Part shown: piece by piece, positions 1-6,310 of the stretch
Layout: every line of letters starts with the position of its first letter
How positions within the stretch are numbered: position 1 is the stretch's first letter
Assembly (NCBI GenBank): GCA_017620115.1
Contig: JAFZRB010000400.1
Span: 1-11,175, forward strand
DNA: 11,175 nt
Origin: Clostridia bacterium
Lineage (GTDB): Bacteria > Bacillota > Clostridia > Christensenellales > Aristaeellaceae
Direction: 5' to 3'
The notes under the pieces: generated by a model
Told to the model about the DNA's origin: nothing
What the model saw: only the letters and a program-made list of their open reading frames with translations
The model's database searches: none
Made by a program: the position numbers and the translations under genes

Positions 1-780
1 GAATGGGTGAAGCTGGCTCAGGACGCGGGCATGCGGTATATGGTCATCACGTCCAAACACCATGAAGGCTTTGCCATGTATGACTCCGCCGTGTCGGATT
101 ACAACGTGGTGAAGGCCACGCCGTTTGGGCGCGACGTGGTGGCTGAGCTGGCGGAGGCCTGTTACAGGCACGGCCTGAAATTCGGCCTGTACTACTCCCA
201 GGATCTTGACTGGAGCGAGCCGAACGGCGGCGGCTATACGGCGGGAAAGACGTGGTGCGGCGGCGAGGCTTACTGGACGAACAACTGGGATTTCCCGGAC
301 GACGCGCACAAGGACTACAGCCAGTGCTTTGAGGAAAAGATCAAGCCGCAGGTGAAGGAGATCCTGACAAAATACGGCGACCTGTGCCTCATCTGGTTTG
401 ATACGCCCAGAACCATTTCCGCGGCGCAGAGCGAGGAGCTGTATCGCATGGTGAAGACCTACCAGCCGGACTGCCTGATCAATTCGCGCATCGGCAACGG
501 GCACGGCGACTACACATCGGCGGGAGACAATCAAATTCCGGACGACGACAAGGGCGACATGCTGTTTGAAACGCCGGCGACGCTGAACGACACCTGGGGC
601 TATAAGTCCTTTGACAACAACTGGAAAAGCGCTGAGAAGGTCGCCGCTATCAGGAAGCACCTGAACGAGCGCGGCATCAACTACCTGCTGAACGTCGGTC
701 CGGACTATCTTGGACGAATCCCCGCGCCTTCGGTTGATATCCTGCGGGAAGTGGGCCGGCGGGGATCTGCTGCCCTTTGA
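1..780 (+). CDS. GH29 alpha-L-fucosidase, 5' end outside the window, C-terminus cut short
   Basis: Family GH29 enzymes remove alpha-L-fucose from glycans by a retaining mechanism. The reading frame is open from base 1 (it begins Glu-Trp-Val-Lys-Leu), so the true start lies upstream. Landmarks of the catalytic (beta/alpha)8 barrel are a KHHEGF motif (usually KHHDGF), TPFGRDVV, GLYYSQDLDW, and LIWFDTP, whose Asp (codon at 400) matches the family nucleophile. ETPATLNDTWGYKS and NYLLNVGP follow near the barrel end. After the usual barrel-closing segment (IPAPSVDILREVGR) the protein changes to RGSAAL and stops. Family members normally continue with W..NGE.IYGT and a beta-sandwich domain, which is absent here. 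The barrel is therefore present except for its N-terminus, but the C-terminal domain is missing. It is followed by a foreign-looking tail in another frame and then the mannonate dehydratase gene. Family assignment is secure; activity is uncertain. Confidence 0.9.
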   Translation, partial: EWVKLAQDAGMRYMVITSKHHEGFAMYDSAVSDYNVVKATPFGRDVVAELAEACYRHGLKFGLYYSQDLDWSEPNGGGYTAGKTWCGGEAYWTNNWDFPDDAHKDYSQCFEEKIKPQVKEILTKYGDLCLIWFDTPRTISAAQSEELYRMVKTYQPDCLINSRIGNGHGDYTSAGDNQIPDDDKGDMLFETPATLNDTWGYKSFDNNWKSAEKVAAIRKHLNERGINYLLNVGPDYLGRIPAPSVDILREVGRRGSAAL

Positions 781-916
781 CGGCATTTGCGGCTGGCGGA
801 ACGTCGCCGCGAGACTTGCCGGTCTCAACGGGCCGCTGACGTTTGAACGGACGACCCGGCCCAAGCCGGGCGGCGACGCGAAGAAGATAAATATCGGACA
901 GGAGGCAGGAGGATGA
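758..916 (+). pseudogene. 3' remnant of a coding sequence in frame 2, fused to the broken fucosidase gene
   Basis: Just where the fucosidase loses its normal sequence, frame 2 reads on as a plausible protein tail of about 52 residues, including GGDLLPFDGICGWRN and GPLTFERTTRPKPGG. Its TGA stop (914-916) overlaps the ATG of the next gene (913-915) as ATGA, the arrangement of translationally coupled genes. This suggests the tail is the real C-terminus of a once-intact upstream gene. It does not resemble the usual GH29 C-terminal beta-sandwich, and I do not recognise its family. Either a deletion joined a GH29 barrel to the end of a different gene, or this is an unusual GH29 tail displaced by a one-base frameshift (or sequencing error) near 757-763, a G/C-rich run. 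No ATG with a good ribosome site was seen that would let it be an independent gene. Confidence 0.45.
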
Positions 917-1920
917 ATCCGAACAGGCCCGCCGGCGGGATCCGGCTCAGCAATGTCGTCAGCCCAAATGCGCGGGAAGAAGAAATCCGTTTTCTGGAGC
1001 AGTTGGGGATCCATTACGCGTATACATGGTGCGATAAACTCGCGGAGCGCTATGACGACATGGCCCGTCTCCGAGATGAGCTTTTGAAGCATGACATCAT
1101 ACTGAACAACATTGGCGATTACAAGGTCTGCAAATCCGCCAACATTCATCTGGGTACGCCCGACCGCGATCGCGATATCGAACGCTTCATTCGCATGATG
1201 GAGGTTATCAACCGTCTTGGAATCCACGTGACGACGTTTACATGGGAGCCGGATCAGGTCTGGTCTTCCGCGGGGGAGTATTTCACGCGAGGCGGAGCGA
1301 GAACGCGCTATGTGGATGTCGACGAACTGAAAAAGGCGCCGTATACCCACGGCAGGATCTATGAAAAGGAAGAGCTGTGGGAAAACTTCGCCTATTTCAT
1401 GAGGGCGGTCATACCGGAGGCCGAAGCGCTTGATATCCGCCTCGCGCTGCATCCGAACGATCCGCCGACGGATCGCCTGGGCGGGATAGACTGCCTGATC
1501 ACGAGTATGGAAGACTATCAAAGGGCCTTCACAATAGCGAACAGTAAGGCGCTGGGCATGGAATTCTGCTGCGGCTGCTGGCTGGAAGGCGGCAGAGACG
1601 GATTTGGAGACATCGAACAGGGCATTCGCGAATTCGTCAGGGATGACAGGATCCTGATCACCCATTTCCGCAATGTCCGGGGGACGTTGCCCGTATTTGT
1701 CGAGACCTTTCTGGACGACGGCGATACCGATATGTATCGCCTGATGGAGGTGTTTTACGAAGCGGGCTACACGGGCACGCTGATTTACGATCATACGCCC
1801 GCTTTTACCGGCTGCGGAGAAGGCTCCGTCGGCGCGTCCGACCGCAGCCGCGAGACCGCATACGCGATCGGCTATATCAAGGCGCTGATGAGCGCCGCGA
1901 GCCGGAAATACAGGGCCTGA
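913..1920 (+). CDS. Mannonate dehydratase family protein (UxuA-like)
   Basis: Likely dehydrates D-mannonate to 2-keto-3-deoxy-D-gluconate in cytoplasmic hexuronate catabolism. The 335-residue protein is a TIM barrel of the xylose-isomerase-like superfamily. Residues at the positions of the UxuA metal ligands can be picked out: His180 in LALHPNDPP, Cys219 or Cys220 in MEFCCGCW, His251 in THFRNV and Asp293 in YDHTP. The FVETFLDDGDTDMY segment (about 262-275) is also typical of UxuA. It is a little shorter than many UxuA proteins (about 350-390), so an activity on a related sugar acid is possible. The start is supported by GGAGG at 901-905, seven bases before the ATG, and by the ATGA overlap with the preceding remnant frame. 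The fucosidase upstream and the terminator at 1940-1986 make it the last gene of a sugar-catabolic transcript. Confidence 0.87.
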   Translation: MNPNRPAGGIRLSNVVSPNAREEEIRFLEQLGIHYAYTWCDKLAERYDDMARLRDELLKHDIILNNIGDYKVCKSANIHLGTPDRDRDIERFIRMMEVINRLGIHVTTFTWEPDQVWSSAGEYFTRGGARTRYVDVDELKKAPYTHGRIYEKEELWENFAYFMRAVIPEAEALDIRLALHPNDPPTDRLGGIDCLITSMEDYQRAFTIANSKALGMEFCCGCWLEGGRDGFGDIEQGIREFVRDDRILITHFRNVRGTLPVFVETFLDDGDTDMYRLMEVFYEAGYTGTLIYDHTPAFTGCGEGSVGASDRSRETAYAIGYIKALMSAASRKYRA

Positions 1921-1939
1921 ACAAATCCCGGAAAGAGAT

Positions 1940-1986
1940 CATCTCCCGCGCCGTCATCGCGTCTGACGCGGGAGATGCTGCTTTTT
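1940..1986 (+). terminator. Rho-independent terminator after the mannonate dehydratase gene
   Basis: Perfect 11-bp inverted repeat: CATCTCCCGCG at 1940-1950 pairs with 1967-1977 across a 16-base loop. A run of five T (1982-1986) follows after four bases. It lies 19 bases past the stop codon of the upstream gene. The converging minus-strand aldo/keto reductase gene ends at 1999, so the stem may also stop that transcript, although the T-tract in that direction is poor (ATGATCTCTTTCC). Confidence 0.8.
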
Positions 1987-1998
1987 CGCGGAAGGATT

Positions 1999-3120
1999 CT
2001 ATTTTTCCAGGGCCCGGCATTCCTCCAGTAGTCGAATGATCGGCAGATGCTGCGGGCAGACCTCTTCGCACTGCCCGCATTTGACGCAGTCGCTGGCCTT
2101 TCCCTTGTCCTGGGTGACGATGCTGTACTCGCGGATGGTGCGGAATTCCGGACTGCCCTCCTTGCGGTTCTGCACGGTGAAAATGTCTGGAATGGGAATG
2201 CCCATGGGGCAGCCCTTTGTGCAGTAGCGGCAGGCCGTGCAGGGAATGGATTTATCCGCGTTCAGCGCGGCCTGCGCCTTCGCGATGATCTCCTGTTCCG
2301 CTTCGCTCAGGGGCTTGAAATCCCTCATATAGCTCAGGTTGTCCTCCATCTGGGCGAGGCTGCTCATGCCGCTGAGGACGGTGACGATGCCCTCCAGGCT
2401 GGCCGCGAAGCGTATGGCCCAGGAGGCGTAGGACAGTGTGGCGCCGGCCGCGTCGAACACCGCCTTCACGGCGGGAGACGGGTCTGCCAGAATACCGCCC
2501 TTGACCGGCTCCATCACGACGACCGGCTTTCCGTGTGCCCGGCAGATTTCCCAGTTTCGCTTCGCGGCGACGCCGGGGTTCTCCCAATCCGCGTAGTTGA
2601 GCTGAAGCTGTACGAACTCCGCGTCGGGATGGGCGGCGAGCAGTTCCTCGAGCAGCGCGGGATCAGCGTGGAAAGAGAATCCCCAATGCTTGATCAGACC
2701 TTTCGCCTTCTGCTCCGCCACGAAGTCCCAGATGCCGTAATCTTCGTATTTCTTATAATTGCTCCGCTGAATCGCGTGAAGCAGATAATAATCGAAGTAA
2801 CCCGCGCCGGTCCGCTGCAAACTTGTCCAGAACTGCTGCTTGGCGCTGGCCGCGTCGCTGCACTGCATCTGCGCGTTCAGCTTGGTCGCGACGGTGTAGG
2901 CGTCGCGCGGATAGCGATCCGCCACCGCGGCCTTGAACGCCGCTTCGCTTTCTCCGCCGTTATAGACGTATGCGGTGTCGAAATAGGTGCCTCCGGCGGC
3001 GATGAATCGGTCCGCCATATCGCAGACCTGGGGGATGTCGATGCTTCCGTCGCCGTTCTTCGGCAGGCGCATCAGTCCGAAACCCAGCTTGAAGGTTTCC
3101 TTTCCGAGATATTCGCTCAT
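1999..3120 (-). CDS. Aldo/keto reductase with C-terminal 4Fe-4S (ferredoxin-type) domain
   Basis: A 373-residue cytoplasmic oxidoreductase. Residues 1-280 form the aldo/keto reductase barrel with the expected tetrad: Asp48 and Tyr53 (FDTAYVYNGGESEAAF), Lys80 (VATKLN) and His115 (YLLHA). The C-terminal region carries two CxxCxxCxxxC motifs, Cys294/297/300/304 and Cys345/348/351/355, each with Cys-Pro at the end, typical of two 4Fe-4S clusters. Such fusions are common in anaerobic Clostridia; the physiological substrate is generally unknown, and electron exchange through the clusters is inference. The ATG start has AGGGAGG upstream. A good minus-strand promoter lies at 3245-3273, so the gene is probably transcribed on its own, with a leader of about 118 bases. 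Confidence 0.93.
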   Translation of the reverse strand: MSEYLGKETFKLGFGLMRLPKNGDGSIDIPQVCDMADRFIAAGGTYFDTAYVYNGGESEAAFKAAVADRYPRDAYTVATKLNAQMQCSDAASAKQQFWTSLQRTGAGYFDYYLLHAIQRSNYKKYEDYGIWDFVAEQKAKGLIKHWGFSFHADPALLEELLAAHPDAEFVQLQLNYADWENPGVAAKRNWEICRAHGKPVVVMEPVKGGILADPSPAVKAVFDAAGATLSYASWAIRFAASLEGIVTVLSGMSSLAQMEDNLSYMRDFKPLSEAEQEIIAKAQAALNADKSIPCTACRYCTKGCPMGIPIPDIFTVQNRKEGSPEFRTIREYSIVTQDKGKASDCVKCGQCEEVCPQHLPIIRLLEECRALEK

Positions 3121-3241
3121 AGCACGCCCTCCCTTTTTCTGACTTGCGGTTACGGCATCAGACAGCGGATGTTCGCGCAGTCTTCCTCATGACTGTGACA
3201 GAGAACGATATGGCGCGCAGGGGAAAGCTCCGCCGCTTGAT

Positions 3242-3254
3242 ATGATTGTATCAT
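3242..3254. promoter_or_regulatory. Possible operator dyad over the -10 box
   Basis: ATGAT (3242-3246) and ATCAT (3250-3254) form an inverted repeat with a three-base centre. It covers the -10 box of the aldo/keto reductase promoter. The position fits a repressor site, but the repeat is short and may be chance. Confidence 0.25.
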
Positions 3255-3273
3255 CTGCCCGGCATGTTTGCAA
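3245..3273 (-). promoter_or_regulatory. Sigma-A-type promoter for the aldo/keto reductase gene
   Basis: On the minus strand, TTGCAA (3268-3273) and TACAAT (3245-3250) are separated by exactly 17 bases. The -10 box is preceded by TGA, an extended -10. Transcription would start near 3238, about 118 bases before the ATG at 3120. Confidence 0.65.
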
Positions 3274-3308
3274 TGGGATTTGTATGTCTTTTTCCGCTCG
3301 GAAATATG

Positions 3309-3371
3309 TTAACCAGCCCAATGTTGACTTCCATGGCGGGCATGCTTCGTCCGCGTGCAGGCCGTCTTCAT
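3309..3371 (-). CDS. Possible 20-residue small ORF between the acetyltransferase and reductase genes
   Basis: Reads MKTACTRTKHARHGSQHWAG, then TAA. An AAGGAG sequence lies about nine bases before the ATG, and the ORF begins 43 bases past the acetyltransferase stop on the same strand. The peptide is basic (K, R and H rich), with no membrane segment and no family I recognise. It could be the stub of a lost gene, a small peptide, or chance. The spacer it sits in (3121-3414) also holds the reductase promoter and a short G/C hairpin at 3398-3410 (CCCGC/GCGGG, three-base loop) without a T-run. Confidence 0.2.
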   Translation of the reverse strand: MKTACTRTKHARHGSQHWAG

Positions 3372-3414
3372 AGGCGCTCGCTCCTTGCTTTCTCTGTCCC
3401 GCGCCGCGGGCAGG

Positions 3415-4425
3415 CTACAGCGAAACCGGCAGCCAGCCGGCCGGAGCTTCGGGGTGGAGGAGCGGCGCGGCGGTGGCAAAGAAGAATTCCTGCGCCTGCA
3501 TCGCCGTGAGCGGCAGGCCCTCGCCCGCCCGGCCGGGCACGACCTCCGCATGGCCGCCGCGCACGCAGAGCCTGAGCGGCAGGCCGTCGATTTCTACCGC
3601 CAGTTCGCCGTCGCGCAGCAGGCCGCTGTTCGCCTTCAGCGCGAGCGCCGCCTGCAATACCCTGTCGAACCGGTAGATTTTGTACTGCATGCCCGTGCTC
3701 AGCTGCACATCCTCGCAGAACGCGGTCAGCGCCCGCACGCGCGCCGTGTCGTAGAGCGCCGCGGAAACCGTCATTTCCTTTTCCCCGGAAGAGCGGAAGA
3801 ACACGCCGCACAGCGCCGGCAGCCTGTCCAGCGCTTCCGTCTCCAGCGTACCCGGCCCCGCCACGGCCAGCCGCCGGCCCTCCGCGTCCAGAATGTCCCA
3901 GCGTTTCTCCCACGCCGTGTTGTCGTCCCGCACGCGCGCCGTCAGCCCGTGCATGAGTTCCTCCGCCCGGTTTCCCAGCGCATGCCGCACATTCGTGGGC
4001 GTAATGCGGGCGCGCAGCCGGCAGTCGCCCTGCGTGTAGCCGAAATACTCGTACCGCTGGCGCAGCCCGTTCAGCTCCGCCAGGTCAAATCCGCCCGTGC
4101 GCATGTCTTCGTCGGCCATTGCCATCAGCTTTTTCATGTGACCTTCTCCGCGCGCGTAGGGATGGACAGACACCTGCCCCACATGTCCGCAGACCAGCTT
4201 CACGCCCGCGCGTTCCCGTTCTGTTCGCGTCACCGACAGCGTGCCCCGGATTTTCCCGTTCTCCACCGCCACATAATGATCTTCCCAGAAGGGATAATCG
4301 CTCGCGTACATGCGGGGATTGAACTTCCTGAAGTCGTGCGGATAGTGCGCCTGACTGAATACGTAATTGATGAAATCCAGAATATCGGCGGCGTCCTCCG
4401 CGCGCCCCTTACGGTACTCGACCAT
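3415..4425 (-). CDS. GNAT family N-acetyltransferase, Eis-like two-domain type
   Basis: Transfers an acetyl group from acetyl-CoA to an amine; the acceptor cannot be read from the sequence. Counting from the chosen start, residues 1-150 are the GNAT fold, with the acetyl-CoA-binding motif VSVHPYARGEGHMKKLM (R-G-x-G loop) and, after it, the YEYFGYT segment common in GNAT proteins. The remaining half (to residue 336) resembles the C-terminal part of Eis-like acetyltransferases, including an SCP2-like final region; this part is less certain. The ATG at 4425 is preferred because GGGAGG lies just upstream. An in-frame TTG would add 16 residues but has no suitably spaced ribosome site. Its promoter (4522-4550) is divergent from that of the deacetylase gene. 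No clear terminator follows the stop. Confidence 0.85.
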   Translation of the reverse strand: MVEYRKGRAEDAADILDFINYVFSQAHYPHDFRKFNPRMYASDYPFWEDHYVAVENGKIRGTLSVTRTERERAGVKLVCGHVGQVSVHPYARGEGHMKKLMAMADEDMRTGGFDLAELNGLRQRYEYFGYTQGDCRLRARITPTNVRHALGNRAEELMHGLTARVRDDNTAWEKRWDILDAEGRRLAVAGPGTLETEALDRLPALCGVFFRSSGEKEMTVSAALYDTARVRALTAFCEDVQLSTGMQYKIYRFDRVLQAALALKANSGLLRDGELAVEIDGLPLRLCVRGGHAEVVPGRAGEGLPLTAMQAQEFFFATAAPLLHPEAPAGWLPVSL

Positions 4426-4521
4426 GCCTTTTCCTCCCTTTTCTATTATTCGCCGATCCAGATGCGCGTACAATTGGAGCTATGATGATGTCCGGCGTAT
4501 CTTATCCTCCTACGCGGCAAT

Positions 4522-4550
4522 ATCATACCACAATGAAAAGCTCATGTCAC
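4522..4550 (-). promoter_or_regulatory. Promoter for the GNAT gene
   Basis: Minus-strand GTGACA (4545-4550) and TATGAT (4522-4527) are spaced by 17 bases, with an extended -10 TGG immediately before TATGAT. The predicted start near 4515 gives a leader of about 90 bases. Its -35 box forms one arm of the dyad shared with the opposite promoter. Confidence 0.6.
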
Positions 4551-4568
4551 TATCCCGGATACTTGACA
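4545..4568. promoter_or_regulatory. Candidate shared operator between divergent promoters
   Basis: Nested inverted repeats: outer arms TGTCA (4545-4549) and TGACA (4564-4568), inner arms TATCC (4551-4555) and GGATA (4557-4561), centred on 4556. The inner arms are separated by one base; inner and outer arms are separated by one base on the left and two on the right. The outer arms lie inside the -35 boxes of both the GNAT and the deacetylase promoters, so a bound dimer could control both. No regulator gene is in the window. Part of the symmetry is expected simply because two back-to-back TTGACA-like boxes mirror each other; the inner arms are the independent evidence. Confidence 0.4.
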
Positions 4569-4591
4569 GGCACATAATTGCTTATTATAAT
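4563..4591 (+). promoter_or_regulatory. Perfect-consensus sigma-A promoter for the deacetylase gene run
   Basis: TTGACA (4563-4568), a 17-base spacer, then TATAAT (4586-4591): an exact match to the consensus. The predicted start is near 4598, leaving a leader of about 198 bases before the ATG at 4796. Confidence 0.8.
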
Positions 4592-4597
4592 ATGTGC

Positions 4598-4795
4598 GCA
4601 TAATGGAATTCATCTTAACAGGAACAAGGTGCCGGGCCTGTCTGGCGGCTGGCCCCTGCCGCGCAGATGAGGCCGGGGTATGTGCTGTGACTATATGAGA
4701 TCGCGCGCCGGGGTTTCTGCGGAACGGAGAAAGCAAGCGCATAGCTGGCGGGAAAACCGGGAAAATCTGACGGACGCCTTTCGGGAGGGAAGCGC
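4598..4795 (+). other. Long 5' leader of the deacetylase gene, no recognised RNA family
   Basis: About 198 untranslated bases lie between the predicted start and the deacetylase ATG. The part at 4630-4680 is rich in self-complementary G/C segments, for example GGGCC (4634-4638) with a downstream GGCCC, but no stem is followed by a T-run, so there is no obvious attenuator. I do not recognise a known riboswitch core. The leader ends in GGGAGG, the ribosome site for the deacetylase gene. With the divergent promoters, this accounts for the gene-free stretch 4426-4795. Confidence 0.35.
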
Positions 4796-5524
4796 ATGGA
4801 AGAACTCAGGGCGCTGTTCATCGGCGCTCATAGCGACGAGTGTGAATACGGAACCGGCGGACTGGCATACCTCCTGCGCCAAAACGGCGTGCGAACCAGG
4901 TTTTACAATACCTGCGTGTTTTATGATTCGGATACCACGGAGCAGGCGGAGCGCGAGAAGCGGATCTCAGAAGAGGCCGCCGCCATGCTCGGCGCGGAAA
5001 AGCGAATTGAAGGCGGCAGCGTGCCGGTCTGGTGCCGGAGCGAAGCGCATGTGAACCATATTTTGCAGGAGATCCTTTCGTTTCAGCCGCATCTGGTGTT
5101 CCTGCATTATCCGAAGGATACGCATATCGAGCACCGGGAGACCGCAAAGGCGTCATACGCCGCCCTCTGTATGGCTCCGGCCTATGGCTGGCATTGCAGC
5201 GAAGTATACGCCTTTGAGGCGGGGCCGGATCAGACCGTGCAGTATATGACGCCGGATATCGTGATAGACATCACCGATGTCGTGCCCGTTCTGGACGTCT
5301 GCTATCATCATTTCGGCCGGGCGCTTGGCGATCAGCTGACGCAGGAAAAACAGACCGGCGCGGCGTTCCGGGGTCTCAAGAGCAATTATGCCTACGGCGA
5401 AGCGTACAAGATCATAAAATTCCCGGATCACGGCGGGGATCTGATTCTCCGGCAAATGCTGAAAGAACGGTTCTCCTGGTTTGGAAACGAGTATTATCCC
5501 GCGTATGGAGAACTGTATTTTTGA
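4796..5524 (+). CDS. PIG-L/LmbE family zinc-dependent deacetylase
   Basis: This family removes N-acetyl groups from GlcNAc-containing compounds using a zinc-bound water (relatives: MshB, BshB, PIG-L). The 242-residue protein opens with the signature GAHSDECEYGTGG (residues 10-22; usual form GAHPDD.E.G.GG). The second motif is HYPKDTHIEHRET (104-116; usual form D.HPDH). Zinc ligands should be His12, the acid at 15 and His113, with Asp14 as catalytic base. Two family Asp positions are Glu here (Glu15 and Glu112). There is no signal peptide, so it should act in the cytoplasm. The ATG is supported by GGGAGG upstream. It is the first gene after the perfect-consensus promoter. The substrate is unknown. 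Confidence 0.9.
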   Translation: MEELRALFIGAHSDECEYGTGGLAYLLRQNGVRTRFYNTCVFYDSDTTEQAEREKRISEEAAAMLGAEKRIEGGSVPVWCRSEAHVNHILQEILSFQPHLVFLHYPKDTHIEHRETAKASYAALCMAPAYGWHCSEVYAFEAGPDQTVQYMTPDIVIDITDVVPVLDVCYHHFGRALGDQLTQEKQTGAAFRGLKSNYAYGEAYKIIKFPDHGGDLILRQMLKERFSWFGNEYYPAYGELYF

Positions 5525-5599
5525 TCGAGTGAAACGGCAGCTGCCCGGAGAGAGTTATCGACTTTTCTCTGCACGGTGGAATTGATCGCGGATTTGTGT

Positions 5600-5619
5600 T
5601 ATACTCACAAAGGTGTGAG
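5600..5619 (+). promoter_or_regulatory. Extended -10 promoter overlapping a small dyad, before the YdcF-like gene
   Basis: TATACT (5600-5605) is preceded by TGT, an extended -10; no good -35 box is present at 17 bases. CTCACA (5604-5609) and TGTGAG (5614-5619) form a perfect 6-bp inverted repeat with a four-base centre covering the end of the -10 box and the expected start site. This could be an operator or a hairpin at the very 5' end of the RNA. It suggests the genes from 5655 on can be transcribed separately from the deacetylase gene. Confidence 0.5.
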
Positions 5620-5654
5620 ATAAATGATTCTGATGAGAGGGAGAAGGAGAGAAA

Positions 5655-6236
5655 ATGGAAAAAACGGATGCCATCCTCGTTCTGGGCCACAGGCTCAACC
5701 CGGACAACACGCCTTCTGACGATCTCAGAAGCCGCATTGATACCGCGGTTGCGCTTTGGAAGGAGACCAAAGCGCCGCTCATCATGCCCTGCGGCGGCGT
5801 TACGCACGGCCGCAGCCGAAGCGAGGCCGAGGTCATGCGCGACATGCTGATCGAGCGGGGTGTGCCCGCTTCCATTATCCGCATGGAAGACAGATCTCGA
5901 ACCACCACGGAAAATATCGTCAATGCGGTGAAACTGCTGGAAAAGGACGCGCGCGTGGCGCTTGTCACGAGCGAATACCATCTGGAGCATTCTCTCTTCG
6001 AGTGCGAACGCTTCGGGATCAACGCCTACGGCGTGCCCGCGCCCACGCAGGACCCCGTGCGTCGCGAGAGGGGTTTTGAGATGTCCCGCCAAATCATGCA
6101 GATGGAAAAGGACGCCATCGCGCGCGGCCTCGATCCTGAAGCATGCAAACGCGAGTTTTTTATGAAGATGCGCGAAAAGGCCATCGCAGAAGGACGCGCC
6201 GAAGAGCTGCCGCCTTTTCCACCGGCCGGAGAATAA
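5655..6236 (+). CDS. YdcF/SanA-like DUF218 family protein
   Basis: A 193-residue protein of the DUF218 (YdcF, SanA, ElyC) superfamily. It shows the DAILVLGHRL opening (residues 5-14), a CGG turn after the second strand, SEAEVMRDMLIERGVP with the conserved Ser-Glu pair, and SRTTTENIVNA, a hallmark of the family, followed by VALVTSEYHL. Unlike SanA and ElyC it has no N-terminal membrane segment, so it should be a soluble cytoplasmic protein like Escherichia coli YdcF, whose physiological role is unclear. The C-terminal 30 residues are charged and end in a Pro-rich tail (LPPFPPAGE). AAGGAGA precedes the ATG. The next gene starts 74 bases downstream with no terminator between. Confidence 0.88.
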   Translation: MEKTDAILVLGHRLNPDNTPSDDLRSRIDTAVALWKETKAPLIMPCGGVTHGRSRSEAEVMRDMLIERGVPASIIRMEDRSRTTTENIVNAVKLLEKDARVALVTSEYHLEHSLFECERFGINAYGVPAPTQDPVRRERGFEMSRQIMQMEKDAIARGLDPEACKREFFMKMREKAIAEGRAEELPPFPPAGE

Positions 6237-6310
6237 AGCAGAAGACATTCCTGTGATTTCAACGCTGAATGAGCGGCGGTGACCAGTATAAAACGGAAAG
6301 AAGGAGCGAC

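Noticed and set aside
2047..3192. Long plus-strand ORF opposite the aldo/keto reductase gene
   Set aside because: It is antisense to a gene with clear catalytic and Fe-S motifs, shows no family resemblance, and is expected by chance in G+C-rich coding DNA.
3355..4485. 376-residue plus-strand ORF opposite the GNAT gene
   Set aside because: Composition is dominated by Arg, Ala, Gln and His with no motif; the opposite strand has a convincing GNAT protein with promoter and ribosome site.
4680..5054. ORF in the deacetylase leader running into that gene in another frame
   Set aside because: Overlaps about 260 bases of the well-supported deacetylase frame and has no recognisable content.
5412..6248. 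278-residue minus-strand ORF opposite the YdcF-like gene
   Set aside because: No recognisable domain, and it overlaps the clearly coding plus-strand DUF218 frame.
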